Shown: positions 15,760 through 28,265 of the stretch, in pieces
Layout of the letters: every line of letters starts with the position of its first letter
Numbering within the stretch: the stretch's first letter is position 1
Source: Raphanus sativus
Lineage: Eukaryota; Streptophyta; Magnoliopsida; Brassicales; Brassicaceae
Length of the DNA: 64,000 nt
Assembly: GCF_000801105.2 (NCBI RefSeq)
Contig: NC_079517.1
Location: 16,306,001-16,370,000, forward strand
Direction: 5' to 3'
The notes under the pieces: model-generated
Seen by the model: the letters and a program-made list of their open reading frames with translations, nothing else
What the model was told of the DNA's origin: nothing
Database searches by the model: none
Made by a program: the position numbers and the translations under genes

Positions 15760-16929
15760 ATGACGAATTTCATAGAGTTTACACGGGTACATATTCTTGA
15801 TCTTCCTAATGATTTACTGTTGAATTGCTTAGGTCGGGTTTCAAGATCGTACTACCCGACTCTTTGCTTAGTCTCCAAGAGATTTCGCTCTCTTATTAGA
15901 TCGATTGAGCTTTACCAGACCCGAACTCTCTTAGGCCGCACCGAGAGTTGTCTCTATTTGTGCTTAAGGTTCAGCTATGGTTCTAAACAATGTTGGTACA
16001 CTCTATGTAAAAGACCAACTCCAAGCCCTAAACCTAAGCCTAACCCTATCTCAGGATTGTTCAGTCCATGCTTTAGACCATTTAGAATCCCAAAGTCGAG
16101 CAACTATCATATGGTCTCTGTCTCAACTCTCAAAATTTCTGCTTGGCCTTGGTGGAATTGTGTCGCAATTGGTTCTACTATCTACAAGGTTGGCAAATTT
16201 ATCGATGGTGGGATCTCGTCTAGAGTCTTCTTCTTGGACTGTCGGTCTCACACTTGGCACGAAGCTCCAACTCCAAGCATACAGATGACGCCAGAGTGGC
16301 CTCTTGTGAGCGTTATTGATGGGAAAATATACGTAGTGGAAGGGTGGAATGATCCGGATTCATCAGATTCGATGGAGGTTTTCGATCTGAAAAAACAAAT
16401 ATGGGAGCATGTACCATGCCCTAGAGCAGAGGTATTCGGGAAGAGTCTTACATTAAGAAGCTTAGCCATAGACGGAAAGCTTTACCTGATTGGGGATAAG
16501 AATATGGTTTACACGGCGGCTGAAAATAAGTGGGACGTTGTAGGATATGAGACGCGTATATGTTCGGCTTTCTGTGATTCTTCATGCGTGATAGACAACA
16601 TAATGTACAAGTATAGCTTGTCCCGAAAGCTTCAATGGTACGACTCCAAGGGAATATTGTGGAGAGATTTAAAGGGTTTGGAAGAACTTACAAAAATACC
16701 AAAGAGCTGTACTCGTGTTAGGATGGTCAATCATGGTGGAAAGATTGCGCTTTTGTGGGAAAAGGAAGTGCGTGGTTTTGTCTCCAACGAGAAGAATATT
16801 TGGTGTGCTGTGTTTGCGGTTGAAAGGCGCAGCGAAGAAGAGGTTTATGGGAAGCTTGAATGGTGTGAGGTTGTGCTTAAAGTCCCCAAATCATGTTGTT
16901 TACTGGAATTTCTTGCCGTTAATGTTTGA
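15760..16929 (+). CDS. F-box/kelch-repeat protein
   Basis: A single-exon gene of 389 residues, typical of the plant F-box/kelch family. The F-box is at residues 10-55 (LPNDLLLNCLGRVSRSYYPT...SKRFRSL). Kelch-type blades follow: VAIGSTIYKVGKF near 135, the VSVIDGKIYVVEGW blade near 185, a LAIDGKLYLIGDKN blade near 235 and a degenerate C-terminal part. F-box proteins bind SKP1 in SCF ubiquitin ligases; the kelch propeller selects the substrate, which is unknown here. The start at 15760 is the first ATG, and the frame is intact to the TGA. The family is fast evolving, so no orthologue is named. Confidence 0.9.
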   Translation: MTNFIEFTRVHILDLPNDLLLNCLGRVSRSYYPTLCLVSKRFRSLIRSIELYQTRTLLGRTESCLYLCLRFSYGSKQCWYTLCKRPTPSPKPKPNPISGLFSPCFRPFRIPKSSNYHMVSVSTLKISAWPWWNCVAIGSTIYKVGKFIDGGISSRVFFLDCRSHTWHEAPTPSIQMTPEWPLVSVIDGKIYVVEGWNDPDSSDSMEVFDLKKQIWEHVPCPRAEVFGKSLTLRSLAIDGKLYLIGDKNMVYTAAENKWDVVGYETRICSAFCDSSCVIDNIMYKYSLSRKLQWYDSKGILWRDLKGLEELTKIPKSCTRVRMVNHGGKIALLWEKEVRGFVSNEKNIWCAVFAVERRSEEEVYGKLEWCEVVLKVPKSCCLLEFLAVNV

Positions 16930-17881
16930 TGGATGAACAAGCCATTAAATACCATTTGAGTTCAATTCTATACTCCTTAAAGTAATATGACGCTTTTTTC
17001 TTGTTTGAATTTTTTAGTTATTTGTTGTTTTCCTCTTTTCTCTGCTTCCTATGTTTTTCTTCCTCAAACGTTCATGTAAAAAGAGAAATTGTTTTCTTTT
17101 TTTGTGCTTAACAAAGGTTTACTGATTCACAAAATATTCGATTTGGTTGCTTCAAGCACTCGAAGAAGAGTCAAATGAACAGACATTCTATAACTAATTT
17201 TTTCAGTAAACGAATTATGTGCATTAATGTACGATAGTATTCAACGGTGTCAGGATTATAACATATGACAAGTTTGTTTAAAAGTAAAAAAATCACGGCC
17301 TCAAATGTTATTTACAACAAAATGGTGGTATTCTAATAGTAACTTTTGGAACTCAGTGTGTATCCACTTTGCTACTAACAAACTCGTGTCAGACAATGCG
17401 ATACGTTCAGTGTGTATCCACTTTGCTACTAACAAACTCCTGTCAGACAATGCGATACGTTTTCAGAGTACTCTACTATGTATTACTTGTTTCTTTCCGA
17501 AACCGACCAAATATTTATTCTTTTTCTAAAAATATTATTTACAGTAAAAAGCCTATGAATTAATAATGTTAGAAATAAGGTTGTTGATTTTAAAAATTAT
17601 TTTATATGTGTTTTTACAATCTTATATAGTCACTATAGTTCCTCGTTATGCAAAGTATGGTACCGTGAACGCCAAGACAAGACAAGCCAATATATATCAT
17701 TCAAGATCTACGTCTACAAATTGTTTGAAGCCAAAATACCATATATATATCTGCCTTTTTATGATTATATACATTCTTTCAACTCCACTACACATATCTT
17801 TTGTCCTACATGAGTATCTAATATCAGACCAAACATAGATAATGTGTTTATATATATGATACTGTGGTGATAATACAGATG
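16930..17881. other. Intergenic between F-box gene and NLP9 (tail to tail)
   Basis: Holds the 3' flanks of both genes and a 54-bp tandem repeat. The open frames at 17305-17838 are by-products of the repeat and of AT-rich DNA. Confidence 0.5.
17353..17460. repeat. 54-bp tandem duplication
   Basis: Units 17353-17406 and 17407-17460 both begin TCAGTGTGTATCCACTTTGC and differ at one base (CTCGTGTC versus CTCCTGTC). Confidence 0.95.
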
Positions 17882-20800
17882 CTAGGAACATGTTCCGAGG
17901 TACCCATTGCTGCCTGCTGAACTTCCCATTGCGGCTCCAAGTAAATCACGTACCAAAAACTTCACAGTATGTTTTCTCATACCATTTAATATCTCTAAAC
18001 ATTCTTGAAGATCAGAATCTGTGACCAACATCACCCATTCTTCATCATCATCCAAGTATTTCAACTGAAACGCACTTTCTTGCAGCTTGAAACGCTTAGC
18101 AACTTCTTTGTATAGCTGAGAACACCCAACAACATATGGATCTAGCTTGAAACGTATAGTGTCGTCTCTATAAGTGGCTTTTACAGTCAGTAATGATCCG
18201 CTCTCGCCGCTACTGTTGTGAGTTCTAAGCATTTGGTTCTGATCTTGTTCCATGGAAGTAGATGAACTTCTAACAAGAACCGCTCCTGAACCATTTGATG
18301 AATCCGACATGCTGCTTGAGATCGATGGGTTTGGTTCAGCAAGTGCTAGAGAGCTCAGGCACCTACGGAAACAAAGGTCTTTGTCCTTCTTTACATCTGC
18401 ACTCCTTGTCCCTATATCAAAATCATCACTATAGTTCAAGCCAGACTGTTTGCTTGTCCATGGCTCCATCAAGGATCCTGTAGACATAAAAAAATAGCTT
18501 ATTAGATTCTTCACTAGTTCTAATAGCTTATCCAAATAGGTTCACTTACCTGTAGGTCTTGCTTCATTTGGTTCAACACTATTCTCCAACTTAACCCTGC
18601 CACCATCATGAGACTTGACTTTCAAAAGCTCTAAAGACATATCTTCATCCATATCACACTGCCTTCTTACAAATGCATCATCATGACCCAATGGTAGACT
18701 CTTTTGAGTATCAAACTCTTGAGTAAGCGAGCCGACTGCTATGAACTCCCCTGTTACTGAGTCAAACTTTAGTCCTCCTTCTACACCTTGGACAGAGTCC
18801 AGCACTGTCTGTATTTTCCTTAGTGACCTATTCACTTTGTTAATCTTGCGAGATGGCCACCTCATGATTCCATGTTGTCTGCATATCCGTTTTAATGTAG
18901 TGGGACAAACTGTAAAAAAAAGCATCCAAGTTAGCAGGTGAACAGTTTGTAAGGGATACAAGAAGTGAACACTAATTCTCACCACCAAGGCTCTTTGCAG
19001 CATCCTTTAAGCTCCCAGAGAAGTATTGTTGGAGAACGTTTAAGCTCACATTCTTCTCTGTGCTGCTTTTCTTCTTCTCGTATTTTCTAGCTCCGCTAGG
19101 TTCCTACAAAATATGTGATGGGAACAAACGCAAATTAAACTTGGAAAAAGAAAAAAAATTAAAGAGCAAAATACAATGAGGCAAATACCGAGTTTGCATA
19201 TTAATTATATGAATAATATAATCCTTTAAACCCTTATTTTTACAGCCTCAAAACTCTTTATATTTTTTCCTTTAGAAAAACATTCCTATCTAATAAGAGT
19301 ATTTTTCTTTATCATAAAAGACATACCGTACCAAAATATGATTTTTTACCGGTACATAAAGATTTAAGTTACTTTTAATAAACCCAGTCATCCTATACAT
19401 CTACCTGCCATTATCTAATGCAGAACATACACGAATCAGACATTCAGACACATCATATACCTGTTGAAGAGTTCCATGAGAACCTGCTATATCACTCGAG
19501 ATGATACTAGTTCTAGTATAGTTGACATCTGTGTCAAGCAATGTTGTCTGAAAGCTTCCTTCTGAAACAGTAGTTTGTGTAAGATTTGACATTCTGTCTC
19601 CATTCCAAAGTCCAACTTCATCTGAAACAGTTCTCAGAGTCCGACATATTCTCTGCATCGTGCCAGAGAGACTGTCCAGCAAAAGTTGTTGTTCTAAGCT
19701 TCCCTTCATGTGTACAGGTAAGAAAAACTCAAGTATATAGTCACTATCCCCAGTGAACGTGCTCCTTAGTTTGGTAGCAACTGCAGCATTAAGACCGAAC
19801 TTTCTAGCATGCTGAACAAGAGGGTACTCGCTGATATCAAATGTCTTTACATCAGATGAGAAAGACGGTTTGTTTGATATGAGTGCTTTGCCTGCAACTC
19901 CTTGCCCTTTGCTCAGATAATGCTCCATGCATGCATTTACAAAGCCTTCCATCTCCATGTCATTCACATAACATGCAGTCTCTTCTATGCAAAGAAGAGA
20001 ACCTCCATCTGATTTTTTGCCATAGACTTTGACCAGCTCATCGTTGGCTCCATTGGAGTAGCAGTTACATGGAAGCCAAGCTAGTGCTAAAGGTAACCTA
20101 TGTGCATGGCACACTGCTCTAAGGACATCTCTTATCTCAGCCAAAGCTTCTTTTTGGTTGCTTGAAAGGTACTGGAAAAGAACCAAACTATGTTAAGTTT
20201 TTGGGGATTCCAACTTAAAACCAACTGGGGATAAGTGGAGGAGTCCAAATCCGTCATATCCCATCAATCAAAACTTCCGATGTGGGAGCTTTATATTCTT
20301 ACACACTATTAGATCTAAGCAAAAAAGTTAAAAATGAAAACCATTTTTGTTTGCTTGGTTCAGAGATGTACCTGGCGACTAGGAATAGTTGATGTTTGTA
20401 AGTTCACAGCCTGACAAAGATAAAAAAAAGGTATATATATATATATATATCACACTGCCATCATTGTTTCAATATGATGTTCATGACACATAATGACATT
20501 AGGGAACACCACAAGAACAAGAAAAGACACATACACACACACAAAAGAGAAGCTAGGGAGAAGGGGAGTTAACCTGGAGAGCACGGCAAACAGAGTCCAT
20601 CTCCAAATCAAAGTTTGGTTTCTCCCTGCATGTCACAAGTTCCAGGACACCACAACAAGATGAACCAGATTCTTCAAGGACAGGAATAGCAATCGAGCCA
20701 CGAACATCGTTATCTAGAGCATGTTTCATCCTTAAATACTCAGCTGTCTTGTAGTACATCACGTTTGATGTCCACTCAGGAACTCCAGAGATAAAGACTC

Positions 20801-21410
20801 TCCCTGGAAGACCTGGAGAAGAGTATTGGCTTGTCTCTGCAGAGAATGTGTACTTTCTCGACACTTCACGGTATCCAGATAGCCTCGAGTCAAGCAAGTA
20901 AGCCTGATCACAAGTACTAAGCATGTACTGATCTCCAGACTTAACAGGAGTCCAGAACTGAGCCAGAATCCCCTCTCCAGAGAACTCCATAAACAAGCTT
21001 AGTGCCTTAAGCATCTTCTCATCAAGTGAATAGCTCAATGACCTTGGAACACTACACTCTATGGCGCTACTCTTGCTTCTTTTACCTGATAGGTAATGAA
21101 ACTGAGAGCTCATCTCCTGGACCGGTCTCTTCTCGCCAACGTAACACCCTTCTAAACCATTGAAAGAAGGAGAAGGATCTACATGTAATGCAGTGAAACC
21201 TCCAAAAGGTGTAGGTGTAGTAGTGGATTGAGAGGTGGTTAAGCCGTATTGAGTGAACAATATATCATTAGCGGAAGGGGTGTTGCACCAAGAAGCAAAA
21301 GATTCGAAGTTCACAAGCTCTGAAGAAGAGCTAAACATATCTTCTTCAGAGATCAGATTCTTAACCCAACCATCCATTTCTTCTGCTGGAATATCTGAAG
21401 TGTTATCCAT
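17882..21410 (-). CDS. NLP9: NIN-like protein 9 (RWP-RK/PB1 transcription factor)
   Basis: Six exons (20574-21410, 20372-20410, 19461-20171, 18983-19103, 18550-18909, 17882-18477) join in frame to 887 residues. The N-terminal half (about 60-520) is the NLP regulatory region with a GAF-like fold. The RWP-RK DNA-binding domain lies at about 545-605 ([20 protein letters not shown] then [11 protein letters not shown]). A PB1 domain lies in the last 100 residues ([20 protein letters not shown] is its acidic OPCA-type motif). NLPs bind nitrate-responsive elements; in NLP7 nitrate causes phosphorylation of an N-terminal Ser and nuclear retention. NLP8/NLP9 form the subgroup linked to nitrate-promoted germination. 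The start at 21410 gives [15 protein letters not shown], matching NLP9 from the third residue group on. Length agrees with Arabidopsis NLP9 (about 890). Confidence 0.93.
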
Positions 21411-23080
21411 TCTTTTGATGTGATTCGACTGACGACAGAAAGACAAAGTTTGGTTTCTTGGTAATACTGATCTTTTATCAGTTTGGTTCAGTTTTCATGC
21501 GTATTCTACACAAGACAAGGAGGAATAAACCACAAAACACCAGATTAGATTCACTTATTGTTTATGTTCCCAACAACTTATGCTCTATCTCCAAAACTAA
21601 ACAAGACAAACTTCACCGCAAGGAAAAGGAAAAAAATAAAATCTTAAAAATCCAAGAATTAAACTATTGTATGGTCGACTAACATTATTTAAAGGAACAG
21701 CACATTCAGGAGGGATTCAAAGGAAACAAACACCATTAAACAAAACAAAGAAACGAACTTCTAAGTTGTAGAACTGAACCTGGAGCCTCAATTAGCAATA
21801 TAGGAAGAGGTTAAGCCGTGAGTTGTACTGTGGGAGAGAGAGGTTTAAGCCACCGAGGAATATATATATAAAATTAGAAACTTTATTTGATAAAATATAT
21901 ATACGCAGGACTGTATATACTAAGCCGATATGGTTTCCGTTACAGGAAATTGCGCTGCAAGCTTGCTCTGAAGCTCGTGGGAACTACATCAGCATAGAGA
22001 GAGATGGTTCCATTAATTGGGGAGAGATTCTTCGAGCTTCCTTATTATTTTAATGGTGTTTGTTTGTGTTGCTCTCTGCTTTTTGGCGTGTGAAATAACG
22101 AGGCTTTGCTCATCGACCCCACCACCTCAGATGAGGTATTGAGAAAGTATGTGAAATTTTATTTTATTTTCACAGAATAAATATATTTAGATCAGATAAA
22201 TAAGTAGTATTTAGAGAACTATGGATATTTACTTCTATATTTGTTTTTATAATAGTACTAGTATATATTTAGAGGTAAATTTGTTTCAATCGATTTTTAA
22301 TGTTATTTTATAAATGTAGGAAAATAGCATTATTTCTAATTTTTATTTTAAAATATAGAAAATTTTATTTTAAACAATACGTCAAAGTAAATTTTATTTT
22401 TATTATAAAGTTATTCAATTTTTGGAAAAAATAGAAAAACTCATTGAGATGGTCTAAAAGGAGTTTTAGATACAGAAGATAACTGTAGTCTGCGGTGGAA
22501 GAGTAAAGTGACACGTGTGAAGCTGTTAGATTTCGTAGCCATGGCTTTGCGTAATCTGACGTCACTTCTCTCGTTCATATTAACTCAATCAGTGAGAGAG
22601 AGCTGTCACTTTCTCCTCTTTTCCATATAAAACAACAACGATTATAATTAAAATAAAGCTGACAAAAAGGACTTTAAATAGCAAAATAACTACTTCTCTT
22701 TTCTTTTTATTAGCTCAAAAAGTCGAGCTGTTTGTGTTTTTTTTTTTGTAAGAAAGTCGAGCTGTTTGTGTTGCTTAATGCCTATGTCGTCATAATCGTT
22801 AATTTAAAATATGGTATAAAAGGAATAATGTAAAACCAACAAAGATGATCCTAAACCTAAATCATTTTGTTTACACATCTCTTAAAATAATCAGAACACG
22901 CATTAATTTATAATTTACTTGATCTCCCATAGTATTTTTTTTAATGAAATCTCCCATGGTATTGGAGCGACTGTCGGCAAGAGTATATTAATTGTCCACT
23001 ACTGATGAATCAAACAATAATCAATTGGTCGATACATTTGAATATGAGAATACCAAAGGATTATTTCAACCCACAAAGTC
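21411..23080. other. NLP9 upstream region
   Basis: The leader and promoter of NLP9 read leftward from here. A palindromic TGACGTCA core occurs at about 22558-22565 and a CACGTG at about 22512. An open frame at 21823-22053 (plus) has no domain. The part right of 22140 is AT-rich and shows no gene. Confidence 0.45.
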
Positions 23081-23081
23081 A

Positions 23082-24522
23082 TCTTAATTGAGACTCCGTC
23101 TTCATTTTTAGTTATTTTATATTAAAACAGAAGTACACGTATGGATTAACCCTACAAGTTGCACAGTATTTACGCTTAAATGCCACTGAAAATTAAATTA
23201 AACTACTTAATTTAATGCTTGTCTTTTCCAGTTGACTTAATGTGTTGTCTTAATATAAATTAAATTACCTATTTTAATGTTGTCTTTTTCAGTTGAGTTA
23301 ATGTGTTGTCCTAATATAAAATTTAATTTTCTTTCTCTACTAAATCAATTTCGAAATTATTTATAATTATATTAATGTTGTCTTTTCAGTTTAATAAATA
23401 CATTTCCTAATTCTAAATTTACCATATTTAATGATAATAAAAATCGCATATGATATGGTAGGAGATCACTATCTTTTAATATTCGAACCAAAACAATTTT
23501 TATGTTAAGTTTAAGTTTTTGCCATACATTATTCAAATTTATTTGTTATATAAATTTTTACTTTTATATTTTAAGAATTTTTTTTTTTAAACAATTCAAA
23601 TGAGTTATCCGAACCAGAACATGAACCGAAATTATAAATGCCGAATGAGGCTAAAACCTTTCACCCCAAAAATCTAAAACCCAAAGAGACCTGAATCAAA
23701 CCCGAATGAATATCCGAACGCCCATCTCTACTACAAGATATAGAAACTGAATCACTTTATTTATTTTCAAAAAATTATTTTTCATTGATTTTCTCATTAG
23801 TCTACAGTAATTATGAAAACTAATTGTCAAAATCCAATCTGAAAATTATTGAACACGTAAGCCCATTTATAATGAATTAGCAGTTAGATCAAATATATAT
23901 TATATTACATTTCATTTTCTTACAAATTATAATCTTAATTTTTATATGTCACAAATTTGTTAAAAGTTTAACAATTATTTATTCTTACAAATTTTATAAG
24001 TAACGTATCATGTTTAATAGCATACTAACCATATTGTGTATTTTCATACTTATCATTTAAAAACTTTGTTTGTTATATATCTTACACATACATCTAATCA
24101 TATAAATGTTAGATTTGTTTAGGTGATCTCCAGTGTCGGTGATACATTTTACGTTAAACGTAAAAATATAAAATTACTTAATTTAATATGATTACATTTA
24201 CAAATATAACATTTAGTACACCCAAATTAAGATTTAAAATTAAATACCGAGTGTGATTATTTTTTAACAAATTTATATTAATAGAAATTCCAAATATTTG
24301 GAATTCGAAAGCATTATCACCCACACCTATACTATTTTAATTAGGATAACTGAATTTATATAAGAATATTTTATTAAAATTTTAATTTTAATTTTTGTTA
24401 TAACTGCAAAAATTAGTTTTCGATATAAATTTATTATCAAATATTACAAATACATCATTTAATATAAAAAAAACTAAAAACAGAAAATAAATACTCGTGC
24501 GGTTGCACGGATCCAGATCTAG
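23082..24522 (+). mobile_element. Non-autonomous Helitron (plus strand)
   Basis: The 3' end is clear: hairpin CGTGCGGTTGCACG at 24494-24507, spacer, then CTAG at 24519-24522 and T. The 5' side carries the conserved TATTAAAACAGAAGTACA motif (23120-23137) shortly after TC candidates at 23082 or 23099, so the left limit is uncertain by about 20 bp. A CCGAA-rich block lies inside (23590-23730). There is no helicase or Rep protein. Confidence 0.6.
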
Positions 24523-26711
24523 TATTTATTAAAGTCTACAACACCTTCACTGCAATACTACCAAATATGAGTATAGAATTACAAAATATTAACGTTATTA
24601 GTACAAACCCGTTAAATAATAAGTTCTACTTTTAACCCATGTATCTGTTCACCAAGTCTAATAATGACATCGTCGTTCTAGGCGATAATTGGTATTCACA
24701 ACTAACACCTAAGTTCAAACTATTCTAGAAAGTTTTGTTAGAAAAATATATGCAACATTTTATTACAAGTGACGTTAAGATCAATAATAATATCGTATTC
24801 ACATATAAGTTTAAGATTATTGCTGTTTAGCATTTATTTATGTTGCATCATTGTTGAGGTAGTGAAATACATAAAATACATATAGATTCATCGAGAACAC
24901 GAAAGTAGTATGTAATGGGGACCATGACATTTATACTATGATTATATATTCTGGCACTCTAACTTAAACTATACAATTATACGTTTAAATATTCGCCCTT
25001 ATGTCACTAATGATCCACTCCCTCTTGTCGTTACATGATTCTCTCCTTAGAATAGATTCCTAAAGTTAACATATGCTGAATCCTGGCCGTTCATTCTCCT
25101 TTGAAGATTAGGATTCTCTTTTAAGATTCCTTATCTCCTCCATATATACGTGGAATCTTTCAACAATATACAAAGATACCCACGTCTCTTCTTAGCTAGG
25201 TATGTGCTAGTTCCTCTATTTGCTGTAAAATCTTCTTTTTCTTAAAAATTCATATCTTAGTGCGAGTAGTTTATGTCTTTGCATTAATTATGTGGTTTAG
25301 GAATCATCGCAATACACAACTCGTTTGTGTTGTGTCGGCATGTAACATTTAGTGCTCTACAAGATCTACATGAGATAGGGTGAACAAAAAAAGTATCACA
25401 CGCGTAAGGTTGAAACGGTCTGATCTAATTACACTATTTACCTGTCTTATATATATTTGGTTAATGTGATTTTCTTACATATAATGGTTCAAGTAGTTTA
25501 CCATATCTAAATAAAGGTCTCTGTCGACAAAAGAAGAAGAGAAGGTGTTCATTTTTTGTTAAATGGTATTTTAGTCTATGTTTGATGTCAAGGTATATTC
25601 AGATCATGCCATCTTTATAAGAGGTGTACCATTTATTTATAAAAACAAGTCCTCTCACACAAACATGCAAAAAAAATAAGTTGTAAAATGTATATTAATA
25701 TTATATCGTAGTAATCTCGAATAAAAGTGACAATTAATGTCAGTATCATCAAAGGTTTAGGTCGAAGGAGAAGATTTCTACTATAGTTCTTTTCCAGGTA
25801 ATGTCAACTTGTGACGTTGGTCGCTTTCTAACACAACAATTCAACAAATGATAGATTGATGAGTAACATGATTCGGTATTTCCCCTTTATATAACGTTAC
25901 ATACTATCAATATATATAAGAAGATTTTTATATAAACTGAATACATAATGATAGTTCAGTAGTTTGCCACCTGTGTTATGTTGCATCACCACCCAATTTT
26001 CAACGGTTTCCTCTTATATTGGAAAGCTAGGAACGCGATTATTAGATTGTCATTTAAAGAAAAACAATAAAGTAAACTCTTATAAATATTGTTAGATAAA
26101 TTATCCAGAGTTCAGATCATAAGTATCACTTAAAGTGCTAAGTTATCGAAAACAATTACACAGAAATAAACTAACGAGTTACAAAAAAAATAGAATGATC
26201 AACTTTTCAAATGATTTAGTGCGATCATGTATAGTATATAACTTATCAAAATCATGATTCAAAAGAATTATAAGTTATTAAGTTAATTAAGTTTTTTGAG
26301 AAAGATTAAAGTTAATTAAGTTATCTATTCGTAGTCGACTAGTAATTATAAACATGAGTTCCCTCTCTTCCCTATAAACAAAAGAGTTCCCTCTCTTCCC
26401 TATAAACGTGAAGGAGGTGGCTTCCATATGTCCATTTGTTAACATGGGTTTCGACTTTCTACGATAGCGATATGAAGGTTCTATAGAGATTTGACCACAC
26501 ATTTTGAGTATCATTAAGTCGTTTATAACGTCTTGAGAAGACCCTCCATCGTGGTTCTGATTTTGAAATATTTAGTGACTGGATGTTGAAGTTATGCAAA
26601 ACAATTTTGGGTTGAAAAGTGAGAAAACGATAATAAAGAGATCTAAAAGAAAGAAATTATAACTCGAGTTTGTGGTCTGGTGGTGATTAATTTGAAGGCA
26701 ACGGTGAAATA
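24523..26711. other. Intergenic repeat-rich desert
   Basis: Mostly AT-rich. A TATA-like CATATATACG at 25141-25150, followed by a possible short exon ending CTAG/GTATGT near 25200, could mark a noncoding transcript, but nothing supports it further. A 24-bp direct repeat is at 26356-26407. Confidence 0.4.
26356..26407. repeat. 24-bp direct repeat, two copies
   Basis: GAGTTCCCTCTCTTCCCTAT plus AAAC occurs at 26356 and again at 26384, with 4 bp between. Confidence 0.9.
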
Positions 26712-27071
26712 TGTATTAGGGATAAATATCTCACATCGGATATTGGAAGAGATCCTTAGTAATATATAAGATATATGGACCACTTCATTTATCACCAATT
26801 GATTTTAGGTTAAAAGCTCATCTAGATTAACATGGTATCAGAGCCCAATCCAAACAATCAAATCCGATCTAGATTCAGCCAAAAGTCGGTCCATCGGTCC
26901 TTATCCAAACATTCCGATAGATTGACGCTCAAAGAACCATCATCGCGAAGAGGCGTAGTAGGGACAAAAGTCTCACATCGGATATTAAAAGGGATCCTTA
27001 GTAATATAAGATAGATGGACCACTCCACTTATCACCAATTGGTTTTATGTTGGAAGTCTATCTACATTACT
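26712..27071 (+). mobile_element. TRIM retrotransposon (terminal-repeat retroelement in miniature)
   Basis: Two direct terminal repeats of about 120 bp (26712-26832 and 26954-27071) share TCTCACATCGGATATT, the GGGATCCTTAGTAATATA region and TATCACCAATTG. The left repeat starts TG and ends CA. Directly after it, at 26833, is TGGTATCAGAGCC, the primer-binding site complementary to initiator methionine tRNA. The internal region is only about 120 bp and codes for nothing. Total size and layout fit the Katydid-like TRIMs of Brassicaceae. The TG at the start of the right repeat has mutated to CG. No clean 5-bp target duplication was seen. Confidence 0.85.
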
Positions 27072-27084
27072 AGTAAACATGTGC

Positions 27085-27240
27085 ATATTTCTCAGATCCA
27101 AACCGGTAATTATCCGAAAAAATTGGGTTTTAGATCGGATTTGGATATAGAAAAATACCCGATCAGATGAGGTTTTAAATTGGTCGGATACTGGGTCGGA
27201 TACGTGTTATATCTGAGATCCATAAGGGTATACAAATATA
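27085..27240. repeat. CCGAA/CGGAT-rich dispersed repeat
   Basis: Runs of GATCGGATTTGGATA, ACCCGATC and GGTCGGATAC variants, related to the blocks at 1496-1665 and 46225-46975. Confidence 0.5.
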
Positions 27241-28030
27241 CTTGAGTTAAAGCGTAGTTAAGTTAACCTTAGTAGATTACTAGTCCTAGTTAATGAAAAT
27301 TTTCCACGCCTAACCACGCCTTACGAAATTTATATTTCCAAAACTCAATATTCTATTGATAATCGTATTAGTCGTTTATTCTTCCCGACATACCCGACCT
27401 TTGCGACCCAACATTGTTTTAACTAATAACGCTACAATATTGCCATGTCGGATGTTTTGATTTTGAATTAAAGGTTGATTAATTTTTGTTATGATCAATT
27501 TAAATTTAGGTATATATTTTTAAAAAATTGATAATTTATCTGAATTCTAATCGAATGATCAAATCGAAGTCATATTTAACAAGGTTGTATTTTCTGGGAT
27601 CGTATAAGACACGATAAAATTTGTTAAGATCATAACAGGCCATTTCCCGTAATATTCATGCCATCACCGAAGTTACAACGAAACAAACCACAATACCGTA
27701 ACTAAACCTCACATGATAACACAACTTTAGTAATATTAAATAAGGATATTTGTATATCATGTTTAATAACAAACTAAGAGAGTAAATAAGTGAGCATTTT
27801 TGTTATGTTTTTAGAGAGATTCATAAAATAAAAAATCTCATTTTATGCAATATGAAACTAGTATACATTTCATTCACATATGAATATTCTTTTGAAAAAC
27901 ATTATTATATAAGTAAAACATCCACAACTAATCATAGGAGGATGAAAAAAATGACAATATATTTAACCATGCTTGAAGCTCCTCATTGTAAGAACCATTT
28001 ATTTTCTCATAAACTTTATGAGCCATCGAT

Positions 28031-28168
28031 TTAGAAAAAGATAAACCTCTTTTTTGGAGGCGGCTTGACTGAAACATGGTTCCTGGCCTCGACTTCGGTC
28101 ATGATCATCATTACCATCATCATGACGACGATGAAGGAGGCAATCATGGTTCTCTTTTCGATAGCCAT
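28031..28168 (-). CDS. Candidate small secreted peptide (45 residues)
   Basis: A minus-strand frame of 45 codons has a strong ATG context (AACCATGGCT). The product has a signal-peptide layout: charged start MAIEKR, a hydrophobic core of about 20 residues rich in Met, Val and Ile, then TEVEA as a probable cleavage site near residue 28. The short mature tail is basic and proline-containing (RNHVSVKPPPKKRFIFF). A TATA box lies about 90 bp upstream (28256-28265), with a second TATA-like site at about 28233. There are no cysteines, so it is not a defensin; the family is unknown. It could also be the first exon of a longer peptide gene or a remnant. No function is assigned. Confidence 0.45.
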   Translation of the reverse strand: MAIEKRTMIASFIVVMMMVMMIMTEVEARNHVSVKPPPKKRFIFF

Positions 28169-28255
28169 GGTTTGATAAGATCTTAAATGGTTCTTTTTTT
28201 GCTTCTTTTTAGCAGTTTTAGACTAACTAACGTATTTATATGTAAAAGCAAATTT

Positions 28256-28265
28256 CTATATATAG
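28256..28265 (-). promoter_or_regulatory. TATA box for the small peptide gene
   Basis: CTATATATAG (palindromic), 88-97 bp upstream of the ATG at 28168 on the minus strand, with no other gene nearby to explain it. Confidence 0.35.

Noticed and set aside
28078..28188. Plus-strand His/Asp-rich frame opposite the small peptide gene
   Set aside because: Its His/Asp run is the reverse of the ATG/GTC-rich signal peptide codons. The minus strand has the better start context and a TATA box.
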